A stretch of 64,000 bases of DNA from Bog-756 sp963696495 (lineage in GTDB: Bacteria > Actinomycetota > Acidimicrobiia > Acidimicrobiales > RAAP-2): NCBI GenBank assembly GCA_963696495.1, contig CAVOKJ010000005.1, forward strand, positions 124,001 to 188,000, in the 5' to 3' direction. Position numbers and translations under genes: made by a program. The notes under the pieces were generated by a model, which was not told the DNA's origin, did no database searches, and worked only from the letters and a program-made list of their open reading frames with translations. Below, piece by piece: positions 34,907 to 43,366 of this stretch (the stretch's first letter is position 1; the number at the start of each line of letters is the position of its first letter).

Positions 34907-34933
34907 TACTGGATGTACTGGATGTACTGGATG
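34907..34933 (+). repeat. 9-bp tandem repeat, 3 copies, in nfo/PPOX divergent region
   Basis: Three perfect copies of TACTGGATG lie between the divergent PPOX and nfo genes. They end 54 bp before the nfo -10 box. Confidence 0.9.
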
Positions 34934-34987
34934 GAGACTACCCACCACCGCCGCCGACCGAACAGTTGGCACCCTTGGGTGCACTGC

Positions 34988-34993
34988 TACGGT
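34988..34993 (+). promoter_or_regulatory. -10 box TACGGT of leaderless nfo
   Basis: TACGGT ends 6 nt before the ATG at 35000; no Shine-Dalgarno. Confidence 0.55.
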
Positions 34994-34999
34994 GCCGGC

Positions 35000-35872
35000 A
35001 TGCGCATCGGTGCCCACGTGAAGGCGGGCAAGGGCCTCGTCCCGGCCCTGCAGCACGGCGAGGAGATCGGTGCCGAGGTCGTGCAGATCTTCACCCAGAG
35101 CCCCCGCATGTGGAAGCCGTCCCAGTACGGTCCCGACGTGCTCGACGGCTATCGGCAGGCGCAGGCCGAGCACCCCTCGGTGACGTCCACCTACTGCCAT
35201 GCCACCTATCTGATCAACCTCGCCTCGCCCGACCCCGAGCTGGCCGCCAAGTCCCGGGCCTGCCTCAGTGCCAACCTCTCGACGGCGGAGGGCATGGGGG
35301 CCGAGGGACTGGTCCTCCACATCGGGAGCCACCGCGGGAGCGGCTTCGACGCCGCCCTTCCCGGGGTGGTCGACGCCCTCATCGAGGCGCTCGACTCGGT
35401 GGAACCTTCGGTGGCCCCGTGCCCGATCCTCCTCGAGAACGCCGCCGGCGCCGGCGACACGGTGGGCCGGTCGTTCGAGGAGCTGGCCGAGGTGATCGAG
35501 GCGGCAGGCGGGGACGACCGGTTGGGGGTGTGTCTCGACACCCAGCACCTCTGGGCGTCGGGGATCCCCTTTGCCACCGTCGAGGACGCCGACGACCTGG
35601 TCTCCCTGGTGTCGGACACCGTGGGTCTGGAACGCCTGCGGTGCCTCCATCTGAACGACTCCAAGGTCGAGTTCGGTGCCAATCGGGATCGCCACGAGAA
35701 CATCGGGGACGGGACCATCGGCGCGGACGGGCTGGCGGCGTTGCTCGGCCATCCGGCCCTGCAGGGACTTCCAGCCATCCTCGAGGTCCCCGGGGACGGC
35801 GACGGCCCCCGGGCCGAGGACGTCGCCACGGCCCGTGCGGTGTTGGCGCAGGGCGTGGCCCTCCGGGATTGA
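35000..35872 (+). CDS. nfo: Deoxyribonuclease IV (AP endonuclease)
   Basis: A 290-residue TIM-barrel AP endonuclease for base-excision repair. Metal ligands are in LLENAAGAGDT (Glu), VCLDTQHLW (Asp, His), CLHLNDSK (His), DRHENIGDG (Asp, His) and AILEVPGDG (Glu). The N-terminus MRIGAHVKAGKGL is the family start. An in-frame ATG at 34913 would translate the tandem repeat and is rejected. Leaderless start. Confidence 0.93.
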   Translation: MRIGAHVKAGKGLVPALQHGEEIGAEVVQIFTQSPRMWKPSQYGPDVLDGYRQAQAEHPSVTSTYCHATYLINLASPDPELAAKSRACLSANLSTAEGMGAEGLVLHIGSHRGSGFDAALPGVVDALIEALDSVEPSVAPCPILLENAAGAGDTVGRSFEELAEVIEAAGGDDRLGVCLDTQHLWASGIPFATVEDADDLVSLVSDTVGLERLRCLHLNDSKVEFGANRDRHENIGDGTIGADGLAALLGHPALQGLPAILEVPGDGDGPRAEDVATARAVLAQGVALRD

Positions 35873-36055
35873 CGTCGGGCTCCGTGCCGGCTCGGCCGGC
35901 CGGGTGCCCGGACCCTGGTCCGCCCCGGCCCGGGCGACCCCGCGGGTGCCCGAGCCGCCCGGTGGTCCCGATGATCGTCCACCCGACCCGGATCACGCTA
36001 GGGTCGGCGCGCCGCTGGGGGACGCCGAGAGGCCCGACAGAGACAGGAGCAGTCC

Positions 36056-37447
36056 ATGCCCATCGAGACCCGGGTGGAGACCGACAGCATGGGGGCGATC
36101 GAAGTTCCCGCCGATCGCTACTGGGGAGCCCAGACGGCGAGGTCACTGCACCACTTCCCGATCGGCGACGACCGGATGCCCGAGCCCCTCATCCGGGCCA
36201 TCGGGGTGTTGAAGCAGGCGTCGGCCCAGGTCAACGCCGACCTGGGCAAGATGGATCCGGACAAGTCGGCGCTCATCGTCGCCGCCGCCCGTGAGGTCGC
36301 CGAGGGCAAGCTCGATGCCCACTTCCCCCTCAGCGTCTGGCAGACCGGGAGCGGGACGCAGAGCAACATGAACGCCAACGAGGTCATCTCCAACCGGGCC
36401 ATCGAGATGGCCGGTGGCCAGATGGGATCAAAGGTGCCCGTCCACCCCAACGACGACGTGAACATGTCCCAGTCGTCCAACGACACGTTTCCGACGGCCA
36501 TGCACATCGCCGCGGTCGAGGAGATCACCCACAAGCTGCTGCCGGCCGTCCGCCATCTGAGGAACGCGCTGCAGGCCAAGGCGGAGTCCTTCGCCGGCAT
36601 CACGAAGATCGGACGGACCCATCTGATGGACGCCGTCCCCCTCACGTTGGGACAGGAGTTCTCCGGATACGTGGCTCAGCTCGACGCCGACCTCCGACGG
36701 ATCGAACTGACGCTCGACGACCTCTACGAGCTCGCCGCCGGCGGCACGGCCGTCGGCACCGGCCTCAACACCCATCCCGAGTTCGGGGTCCGGGTGGCAT
36801 CGGCCATCGCCGAGCTCACCGGGCTCCCGTTCGTCACCGCCCCCAACAAGTTCGCCGCGCTCGCCGCCCACGACGCACTGGTGTCGACCAGCGGGGCCCT
36901 GCGCACGCTGGCCGCCTCCCTGATCAAGATCGCCGACGACATCCGATGGCTGGGATCGGGGCCCCGCAGCGGGCTCGGGGAGCTCAGCCTGCCCGAGAAC
37001 GAGCCCGGCTCGTCGATCATGCCGGGCAAGGTCAACCCGACCCAGTGCGAGGCGATGATCATGGTGTGCATCCAGGTGTACGGCAACGATGCGGCGGTGG
37101 CCATGGCCGGAGCCCGGGGCAACCTCGAGCTCAACGTGTGCAAGCCGGTGATCATCCACAACGTCCTCCACTCGGTCCGGTTGATCACGGAGGCCTCGTC
37201 GGCGTTCACCCGGTTCTGCGTGGAGGGCCTGGAGCCCAACCTGGACCGCATCCGTGAACACCTCGACAACTCGCTCATGCTGGTCACCGCACTCAACCCG
37301 TTGATCGGCTACGACAAGGCCGCCGAGGTGGCCAAGAAGGCCCACACGGAGGGCAGCACGCTGCGAGAGTCGGCCCTGGCCCTCGGCTACCTGACCGGCG
37401 AGCAGTTCGACGAGGCGGTCAGGCCGGAGTCCATGACCCACCCCTGA
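36056..37447 (+). CDS. fumC: Class II fumarate hydratase
   Basis: A 463-residue homotetrameric, iron-free fumarase of the TCA cycle. The signature GSSIMPGKVNPTQ and the conserved regions TGSGTQSNMNANEV and GRTHLMDAVPLTLGQEF are intact. ATG with ACAGGAG 7 nt upstream. A TAGGGT box at 35999-36004 gives a ~45-nt leader. Stands alone between nfo and the P450. Confidence 0.96.
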   Translation: MPIETRVETDSMGAIEVPADRYWGAQTARSLHHFPIGDDRMPEPLIRAIGVLKQASAQVNADLGKMDPDKSALIVAAAREVAEGKLDAHFPLSVWQTGSGTQSNMNANEVISNRAIEMAGGQMGSKVPVHPNDDVNMSQSSNDTFPTAMHIAAVEEITHKLLPAVRHLRNALQAKAESFAGITKIGRTHLMDAVPLTLGQEFSGYVAQLDADLRRIELTLDDLYELAAGGTAVGTGLNTHPEFGVRVASAIAELTGLPFVTAPNKFAALAAHDALVSTSGALRTLAASLIKIADDIRWLGSGPRSGLGELSLPENEPGSSIMPGKVNPTQCEAMIMVCIQVYGNDAAVAMAGARGNLELNVCKPVIIHNVLHSVRLITEASSAFTRFCVEGLEPNLDRIREHLDNSLMLVTALNPLIGYDKAAEVAKKAHTEGSTLRESALALGYLTGEQFDEAVRPESMTHP

Positions 37448-37657
37448 GGAGGCCGGGACGCCCCACCCGGGGAGTCGCCGCCCCCTGGTCCCGCACGCCG
37501 TCCGGGCTGCGCTCGGCGACGGCCGCCGGGACGACCCGAACCTATACTGCGGGCACCATCGGACCATTCCCGAAGCGACCCTGCCCGCCGCCGCACCGAC
37601 CGGCGGTGTCGGCCCACCGGGGGCCGCGGGCCACGAGACGAGATCTGGGGACTCCAC

Positions 37658-38872
37658 ATGACCACAGCACCCGCCGACCTCACCATCGGACTGACCGACG
37701 GGATGTTCTACGGCGGCGATCCCTTCCCGGCGTTCGCCTGGATGCGGGAGTACGCACCGGCCTACTTCGACGAGTCCTCGGGGGTGTGGGGGATCACCCG
37801 CTACGCGGACATCAAGGAGATCTCCAAGGACCCCGACACCTTCTCCAACGCCGGGGGCATCCGCCCGGACAGCGACGCGCTGCCCATGATGATCGACACC
37901 GACGCACCCGAACACGTGCGGCGCCGACGACTGGTCAGCGAAGGGTTCACCCCGGGGCGGATACGCGAGAGCGAAGAGGGGATCCGCGCCATCTGCGATG
38001 CCATCATCGATCGGGTGTGCGAAACCGGCTCGGCCGATTTCGTGACCGACATCGCCGCTCCCCTGCCGATGATCGTGATCGGCAACATGCTCGGGGTCGC
38101 CCCCGAGGACCGTGCCGACCTCCTGCGCTGGTCCGACGACATGCTGAAGGCACTGGGGTCCCCGGATCCGGGGGCGATGGACCGGGCCGCCATGGCCGCC
38201 ATGGAGTACGCGGCGTACATCACGGCGGTGGCCGATCAGCGCCGTCGCGACCAGCAGTCCGACGACCTCATCGGGACGCTGGTCCATGCTGAGATCGACG
38301 GTGACCGGCTCGACGAGGCGTCGCTGATCTACGAGTCCCTCTTGATCCTCATCGGTGGGGACGAGACCACCCGGCACGTCATCAGCGGTGGGATGTACGA
38401 GCTGCTCCGCCATCCGGACCAGCACCGGCGGCTGGCCGAGGACCGCTCCCTGCTCCCGGGGGCCGTCGAGGAGATGCTGCGCTGGGTGTCGCCCATCAAG
38501 AACATGGCCCGCCGGATGACCCGGGACGTCGAGCTCCATGGTGAGACGCTGCACGAAGGCGAGAAGCTCCTGTTGCTCTATCCGTCGGCCAACCGCGACG
38601 AGCGGGTGTTCGACCGGCCCGAGGAGTTCGACATCGGGCGCACCCCCAACGACCACATGGCCTTCGGGTTCGGCTCCCACTTCTGCCTCGGCAACCGACT
38701 GGCCAGGATGGAGCTCACGGTGATGTTCGACCGCCTGCTGACCCGGCTTCCGGACCTGGCTCTGGCCGACACCGCCGAGCCACCCAAGCGGGCCGCCAAC
38801 TTCGTCTCGGGCTACGAGACCATGCCCGTGGTGTTCACACCCAGGTCGCCCGTCGGGGCGGCCGCCCCGTGA
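37658..38872 (+). CDS. Cytochrome P450 (CYP142/CYP125-like)
   Basis: A 404-residue soluble P450. The heme ligand motif is FGFGSHFCLGNRLARME (Cys near residue 342), the I-helix motif is GGDETTRHVISGG, and the K-helix carries the ExxR (EEMLR). The I-helix sequence is close to steroid-side-chain P450s of the CYP142 kind, but substrate is not proven. ATG with GGGGA about 8 nt upstream; TATACT at 37543-37548 is a likely -10 box. Its stop overlaps the pterin dehydratase GTG. No ferredoxin partner is nearby. Confidence 0.92.
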   Translation: MTTAPADLTIGLTDGMFYGGDPFPAFAWMREYAPAYFDESSGVWGITRYADIKEISKDPDTFSNAGGIRPDSDALPMMIDTDAPEHVRRRRLVSEGFTPGRIRESEEGIRAICDAIIDRVCETGSADFVTDIAAPLPMIVIGNMLGVAPEDRADLLRWSDDMLKALGSPDPGAMDRAAMAAMEYAAYITAVADQRRRDQQSDDLIGTLVHAEIDGDRLDEASLIYESLLILIGGDETTRHVISGGMYELLRHPDQHRRLAEDRSLLPGAVEEMLRWVSPIKNMARRMTRDVELHGETLHEGEKLLLLYPSANRDERVFDRPEEFDIGRTPNDHMAFGFGSHFCLGNRLARMELTVMFDRLLTRLPDLALADTAEPPKRAANFVSGYETMPVVFTPRSPVGAAAP

Positions 38873-39180
38873 GGCCGCCGGTGCTGACCGACGCCGAGGT
38901 CCTCGAGCGGCTGGCGGCGGCCGACGGACCGGATTGGCACCTGATCGGTGGCAAGTTGGTCAAGACGGTGGTCTGTGCCGACTTCGTCGGTGCCCTGGCG
39001 TTCGTCGGGGAGGTCGGACGACTGGCCGAGGAGTCCGATCACCACCCGGACATCGACATCCGGTACAACCGGGTCACGCTCGGGCTGATCACCCATGACT
39101 CCGGTGGCATCACCCGGCTGGACATCGAACTGGCGGAGGCCATCGACGGCGTCCCCGTCGAGCCGACCTCGGCCCGCTGA
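38869..39180 (+). CDS. 4a-hydroxytetrahydrobiopterin dehydratase (PCD family)
   Basis: A 103-residue PCD-fold protein with the active-site motif ESDHHPDIDIRYNRV and the end THDSGGITRLDIELAEAID. It normally recycles oxidised pterin after aromatic amino acid hydroxylation. No hydroxylase is present here. The GTG overlaps the P450 stop by 4 bp, so the two are translationally coupled, a pairing whose reason is unclear. Confidence 0.9.
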   Translation: MRPPVLTDAEVLERLAAADGPDWHLIGGKLVKTVVCADFVGALAFVGEVGRLAEESDHHPDIDIRYNRVTLGLITHDSGGITRLDIELAEAIDGVPVEPTSAR

Positions 39181-39186
39181 CGACGG

Positions 39187-39816
39187 TCAGCCCACCGGGA
39201 GGTCCCACAGCGGGAACCAGCGGTCCAGGTCGGCCTCGACGGTCAGGTCGTCGGCGACCAGGCTCTTCAGCCGCAGTTCCAGCTCGGTGTCCCGCTTCTC
39301 GTGCCCGTCCGGCACGAACGGGTAGAACGTGCCCCGCTTGAACAGGTAGACGAGGTAGGCGGTCGAGGGGAGCACCTGGCCCGGTCCTGCCGGCATCCCG
39401 GACCCGGTGCCCTCCGGCCCGTCGTCCTCGGCCGGTGGCAAGGTGGCCAGGCCGAAGACCGAACAGAGCAGTTGAGGTCCCCAGCCCGCATCGGACAGTG
39501 AGGAGTTGACCAGGTGGATCCTGGTCACCAGCTCACCGATGTCGGCGTCCTCGACCACGAGCCACTGGTAGCCGTAGGAGTCCTCGGCCTTGCGCAGTCC
39601 GGTGGCGCCGTCCATGGACAGGAGCTTGACCACCTCGGCCTGCATCTCCTCGAACCCCTGCCCGGAGGGAGGCTTGAAGCAGACGCCACCGTTCCCCGAG
39701 CACGACATGCCCGCGGCGCTCTGGAGGGTGATGGAGGCCGAGGGGAGGGCGAAGAGGGCGTCGAGGTTCGACTGGACCGGCTTGGTCCGCCCGAGGATGG
39801 TGTTGAGCAGTCCCAT
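39187..39816 (-). CDS. pspAB: PspA-associated protein PspAB
   Basis: A 209-residue protein of the PspAB type (start MGLLNTILGRTKPVQSNLDALFALPSA in two parts; middle LVVEDADIGELVTRIHLVNSSL; end TVEADLDRWFPLWDLP). It is the last gene of the pspA-pspAA-htpX-pspAB cluster, 68 bp after htpX. The role is unknown beyond association with the PspA envelope-stress system. Confidence 0.85.
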   Translation of the reverse strand: MGLLNTILGRTKPVQSNLDALFALPSASITLQSAAGMSCSGNGGVCFKPPSGQGFEEMQAEVVKLLSMDGATGLRKAEDSYGYQWLVVEDADIGELVTRIHLVNSSLSDAGWGPQLLCSVFGLATLPPAEDDGPEGTGSGMPAGPGQVLPSTAYLVYLFKRGTFYPFVPDGHEKRDTELELRLKSLVADDLTVEADLDRWFPLWDLPVG

Positions 39817-39884
39817 CAGCCCTGACGGCTCACCGCGGTGGGCGCCCGGTCACGGACGGGAGCCGTGCACGGACGGGTCCCCGG

Positions 39885-40820
39885 TCACGAGGGGCGACCC
39901 AGTTCGGCCTCGATGGAGGCGAGCTGGGCGAGCCGCTTGTCCAGCGACGGGTGGGTGGAGAACAGCGTGGAGAGGCTGACACCGTTCTTGGCGATGGCCG
40001 GCGTGAAGTAGAAGGCGTTGAAGCTCTCGGCGGAGCGCAGGTCGCGGGTGGGTATCCGTGCCATGTCGCCGGTCACCTTGACCAGTGCCGACGCCAGCGC
40101 GGACGGACGGCCGGTGAGGAGGGCCCCGGATCGGTCGGCGGCCAGTTCGCGGTAGCGGGACAGGGCCATGGTGAGCAGGAAGCTGATGGCATAGACCACG
40201 ACCGACACCACCAGCACGCCCAGCTCGACGAGGGCGGTCTGGTCCCCACCCTGGCTGTTGTTCCGGTTGCCCCCGCCGAAACCGCCGATCAGGCCGGTCC
40301 ACAGCATGATGCGGGTGATCATGCCCGCGACCATCCCGAGGAAGCTGGCGATGGTCATGACGGCCACGTCGCGATGGGCCACGTGGGACAGCTCGTGGGC
40401 GAGGACCGCCTCGAGCTCCGGTTCGTCGAGCCGTCGCATGAGGCCGGTGGTGGCACAGACCACCGCGCTGTTGGGGCTCCTCCCGGTGGCGAAGGCGTTG
40501 GGCACGTCGGTGTCGGCCACGGCCACCCGGGGCTTCTTCATGTCGGCCAGGGCGCAGAGCCGGTCGATGGCGCCGTGCAGCTGCGGGGCCTGCTCGGGCG
40601 TGACGATGTGGCCGCCCATACCGAACAGGGCGATCTTGTCCGAGAACCAGTACTGCACGAAGAGGATGACGGCGGCGAAGACCAGCACGACGGCCAGCGA
40701 CACGCCGAAGGCGATCAACAGCCCGATCACCGCGCCGTACAGGAGCACCAGCATGAGCCCGGTGGTGAACATGCGGATGGTCAGCCCCCGGTCCGAGGGA
40801 ATGTTGCGGGCGGTGCTCAT
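39885..40820 (-). CDS. htpX: HtpX-like M48 zinc metallopeptidase
   Basis: A 311-residue membrane protease. Two membrane segments lie near the N-terminus (residues ~15-55), the HELSHVAHRD zinc motif near residue 142, two more membrane segments after it, and the third ligand in SRYRELAADRSG. It removes damaged membrane proteins. ATG 40820 chosen because upstream sequence is low-complexity and overlaps pspAA. Member of the Psp operon. Confidence 0.92.
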   Translation of the reverse strand: MSTARNIPSDRGLTIRMFTTGLMLVLLYGAVIGLLIAFGVSLAVVLVFAAVILFVQYWFSDKIALFGMGGHIVTPEQAPQLHGAIDRLCALADMKKPRVAVADTDVPNAFATGRSPNSAVVCATTGLMRRLDEPELEAVLAHELSHVAHRDVAVMTIASFLGMVAGMITRIMLWTGLIGGFGGGNRNNSQGGDQTALVELGVLVVSVVVYAISFLLTMALSRYRELAADRSGALLTGRPSALASALVKVTGDMARIPTRDLRSAESFNAFYFTPAIAKNGVSLSTLFSTHPSLDKRLAQLASIEAELGRPS

Positions 40821-40830
40821 CGGGTGGTGC

Positions 40831-41121
40831 TCAACGTTCGTCCTTGGCCGGCTCGACCCCCGGCTGGGCGAGCAGCTCCCGGGTCTCCTGCAAGGTGGCA
40901 TCCGAGAAGGGGACCACCAGGTCCGAGGGTGCGAAGGCGTCGTCGGCCACCGGCGTGCCGGCCCGGCGCACCTCGTCGGTCAGCGCGGCGAGGGCGTGGA
41001 TGAAGGCCTCTTCGTCGCCGCTCTCGACGGCGGCGAGAAGGGCGGCGTCGAGGTCGTCGAGCACACTCCGCTCCGCATCGGCGATGGCGTACTGGCCCTC
41101 GCCGAGGATGCGCACGATCAT
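40831..41121 (-). CDS. pspAA: PspA-associated protein PspAA
   Basis: A 96-residue protein with the PspAA signature MIVRILGEGQYAIADAERSV and DDLDAALLAAVESGDEEAF. The C-terminal PSDLVVPFSDATLQE also matches. It is coupled to pspA by ATGA overlap. Function unknown; it travels with pspA in actinobacteria. Confidence 0.88.
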   Translation of the reverse strand: MIVRILGEGQYAIADAERSVLDDLDAALLAAVESGDEEAFIHALAALTDEVRRAGTPVADDAFAPSDLVVPFSDATLQETRELLAQPGVEPAKDER

Positions 41122-41870
41122 GACGGCGACTCCTCGGCGTCCGCCTGGGGGAGCTCGGCCGGGGCGGGGGCCCCGGCGCCGACCTCCGCCTTGAGGGCGG
41201 CCAGCTCGGCGTCGACGGTGGAGGTCGTGGAGGCCTTGTTCAGCTGGGCCTGGATGTCGTCCACGGGGTTGGTCAGATCGGTCAGGGCGCCCGAGGCCAG
41301 CAGCTCGTCCATGGCGCCGGCCCTCGCCTGCATGCCGTCGATCTTGTCCTGGGCCCGCTGCATCGACATGCCGGCGTCGCTCATCGACTCGGAGATGCCC
41401 GAGACCGCTTCGCCGATCTTCGTCTGGGCCTCGGCCGCCGTGTAGCTCGCCTTCATCGTCTCCTTCTTCGTGCGGAAGGCGTCCACCTGGGTCTGGAGCT
41501 TCTGGGCGGTGTCGATGAGCTTCTGCTCCTGGGCGGACACCTGCTCGTGCTGGGTCTGCAGGTCGGCCAGCTGGTCGGCGAGCGCCGCCCGTCGGGCCAG
41601 GGCCTCCCTCGCCAGGTCCTCGTTGCCCTGGGTCAGCGCCGCCTTGGCCTGGGTCTGCAGCTTGTCGGCCTGGCCCTGCAACTGGGTGGCCTGCAACTCG
41701 ATGCGCTTCTTCGCCGTGGTCACGTCGGCCACGCTGCGACGCACCTTCTGGAGGCTCTCCAGCTGCTTCTGGTAGGAGAGGTCGAGCGATTCGCGGGGAT
41801 CTTCGGCCTTGTCGAGGAGTTTGTTGGTCTTGGCCTGGAGAATCCCGGACATGCGTTTCATGACGCCCAT
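41118..41870 (-). CDS. pspA: PspA/IM30 family envelope stress protein
   Basis: A 250-residue coiled-coil ESCRT-III-like protein that coats and repairs stressed membranes. It begins MGVMKRMSGILQAKTNKLLD and continues with DPRESLDLSYQKQLESLQKV, with long alpha-helical repeats; the last ~25 residues are Ala/Pro-rich. The ATG at 41870 is preferred over 41900 since GAGGAAGGA lies 9-17 nt upstream. First gene of pspA-pspAA-htpX-pspAB; no PspC or ClgR gene is here. Confidence 0.93.
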   Translation of the reverse strand: MGVMKRMSGILQAKTNKLLDKAEDPRESLDLSYQKQLESLQKVRRSVADVTTAKKRIELQATQLQGQADKLQTQAKAALTQGNEDLAREALARRAALADQLADLQTQHEQVSAQEQKLIDTAQKLQTQVDAFRTKKETMKASYTAAEAQTKIGEAVSGISESMSDAGMSMQRAQDKIDGMQARAGAMDELLASGALTDLTNPVDDIQAQLNKASTTSTVDAELAALKAEVGAGAPAPAELPQADAEESPS

Positions 41871-41924
41871 AGTGAAAGATCCTTCCTCGTTCTCGACCAT
41901 GAAGCTTAGGGCGTCACTGCCCGG

Positions 41925-41930
41925 TAGCGT
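41925..41930 (+). promoter_or_regulatory. -10 box TAGCGT of leaderless mca
   Basis: TAGCGT ends 7 nt before the GTG at 41938, which supports that start over in-frame GTG 41929 and ATG 41899. Confidence 0.5.
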
Positions 41931-41937
41931 GATCAGC

Positions 41938-42867
41938 GTGCCAGATCGACTGTGCCTGCTCACCGTCCACGCCCATCCCGATGACGAATCGTCCAAGGGG
42001 GCCGGTACGGTCGCCCTCTACCATGCGCAAGGGGTGCACACCGTCCTGGTCTGCTGCACCGGCGGGGAGGAGGGCGAGGTGCTCAACCCGGCCATGGCCA
42101 CACCGGAGAACCACGCCCGGCTCCCCGATCTGCGGATGGAGGAATTGTCGCAGGCCACGGCCATCATCGGCTACGACGAAGTGGACATGCTGGGCTACCG
42201 CGACTCGGGCATGCCGGGCACGGAGTCGAACTCCCGTCCGGACTCCTTCGCCCAGGCGCCCCTGGACGAGGCCGTGGGCCGCCTCGTGGCCATCGTCCGC
42301 CGGGCCCGACCCCAGGTCATGGTCATCTACGGCGACGAGCAGTCGGGCTATCCCCATCCCGACCACCTCCGGGTCCACGAGGTCGGGCTGGCGGCGTTCC
42401 GGGCCGCCGGCGACGACGGCCGCTTCGTCGAGGCGGGTGCGGCGTGGCAGCCGTCGAAGCTCTACTACACCGGGTTCTCGGTGGCCCGCTTCAAGGAGAT
42501 CCACCAGAAGTTCGAGGAACTGGGACTCGAGTCCCCCTTCGACGAGGAGTGGCGGAAGCGTTGGGACGGCATCCCCCCCGAGCCGATCACCACGACGATC
42601 GACATCTCGAGCGTGGCCGACGTGCGCCGCCGGGCGCTGCTGGCCCACGCCACCCAGGTCGATCCCGAGTCGCCCTTCTGGTTCGGGCTGCCACCCGAGG
42701 TGATGCGGTCCATCCACCCCTACGACGACTACCGGCTGGCCCTGGTGGCCGGCCCGGACGGGAGCTTCGCCGCCCCGGACCCGGACCGGTCCCCGGCGGG
42801 GGAGCCGGTGGCGATCGAGACCGACCTGTTCGCCGGACTCCGTGTCGGCGACCGCGTCGCCCGCTGA
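41938..42867 (+). CDS. mca: Mycothiol S-conjugate amidase (Mca-type PIG-L deacetylase)
   Basis: A 309-residue zinc amidase. The zinc motif AHPDDESSKGAGT, the CTGGEEGE segment, the YRDSGMPGTESN motif and GYPHPDHLRVHE are those of Mca, which splits mycothiol-toxin conjugates for export. SSK after the DDE motif separates Mca from MshB. The window also has an MshB-like protein at 51.6 kb. Start chosen from a leaderless -10 box. Divergent from pspA. Confidence 0.92.
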   Translation: MPDRLCLLTVHAHPDDESSKGAGTVALYHAQGVHTVLVCCTGGEEGEVLNPAMATPENHARLPDLRMEELSQATAIIGYDEVDMLGYRDSGMPGTESNSRPDSFAQAPLDEAVGRLVAIVRRARPQVMVIYGDEQSGYPHPDHLRVHEVGLAAFRAAGDDGRFVEAGAAWQPSKLYYTGFSVARFKEIHQKFEELGLESPFDEEWRKRWDGIPPEPITTTIDISSVADVRRRALLAHATQVDPESPFWFGLPPEVMRSIHPYDDYRLALVAGPDGSFAAPDPDRSPAGEPVAIETDLFAGLRVGDRVAR

Positions 42868-42979
42868 TGCGGCGAGGGTGGTCGATCCCGGCCCGGTGGG
42901 GTCGGCGGGCCGGACCGGGCCGGATCGTGGTCGTTCGACGTCCCGGGAGCGACGGAGCGACGACGGGCGGAGGAGTGCC

Positions 42980-43366
42980 GTGACCAAGTGGCTGTCCACG
43001 GAGTGGTTCGACCAGACACGGGCCCTGGCCGCCGGCCAGCCGGAGTACGCCGGCCTGTCGGCCCGGGTGCAGTACGAGGTCACCGGGGGACCCGACGGCG
43101 GGGCCCGCTACTACTGGGTGCTGGTGGACGGGCACCTCGCCGACAGCGCCAGCGGCACCGTCGGCCAGCCCGACGTCACGCTCACGATGGCGTGGGACGA
43201 CGCGGTGGCCGTGCAGCAGGGCGACCTCGACCCGAGCGTGGCGTTCATGCAGGGACGGATGAAGGTGGTCGGCTCGATGGGCGTCCTGCTGGCGCTGCTA
43301 CCGGTGGCCTCGACGAGCGCCTACCGGGACCTCCGCCGTCGGATCGCCGAGCTCACGGAGTTCTGA
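42980..43366 (+). CDS. SCP2-type sterol-binding domain protein
   Basis: A 128-residue protein with a single SCP2 lipid-carrier domain (the DAVAVQQGDLDPSVAFMQGRMKVVGSMG stretch, seen as LDPSVAFMQGRMKVVGSMG, is typical). GTG start has GGCGGAGGAG 4 nt upstream. It overlaps the end of the next gene tail to tail by 14 bp. Ligand unknown. Confidence 0.85.
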   Translation: MTKWLSTEWFDQTRALAAGQPEYAGLSARVQYEVTGGPDGGARYYWVLVDGHLADSASGTVGQPDVTLTMAWDDAVAVQQGDLDPSVAFMQGRMKVVGSMGVLLALLPVASTSAYRDLRRRIAELTEF

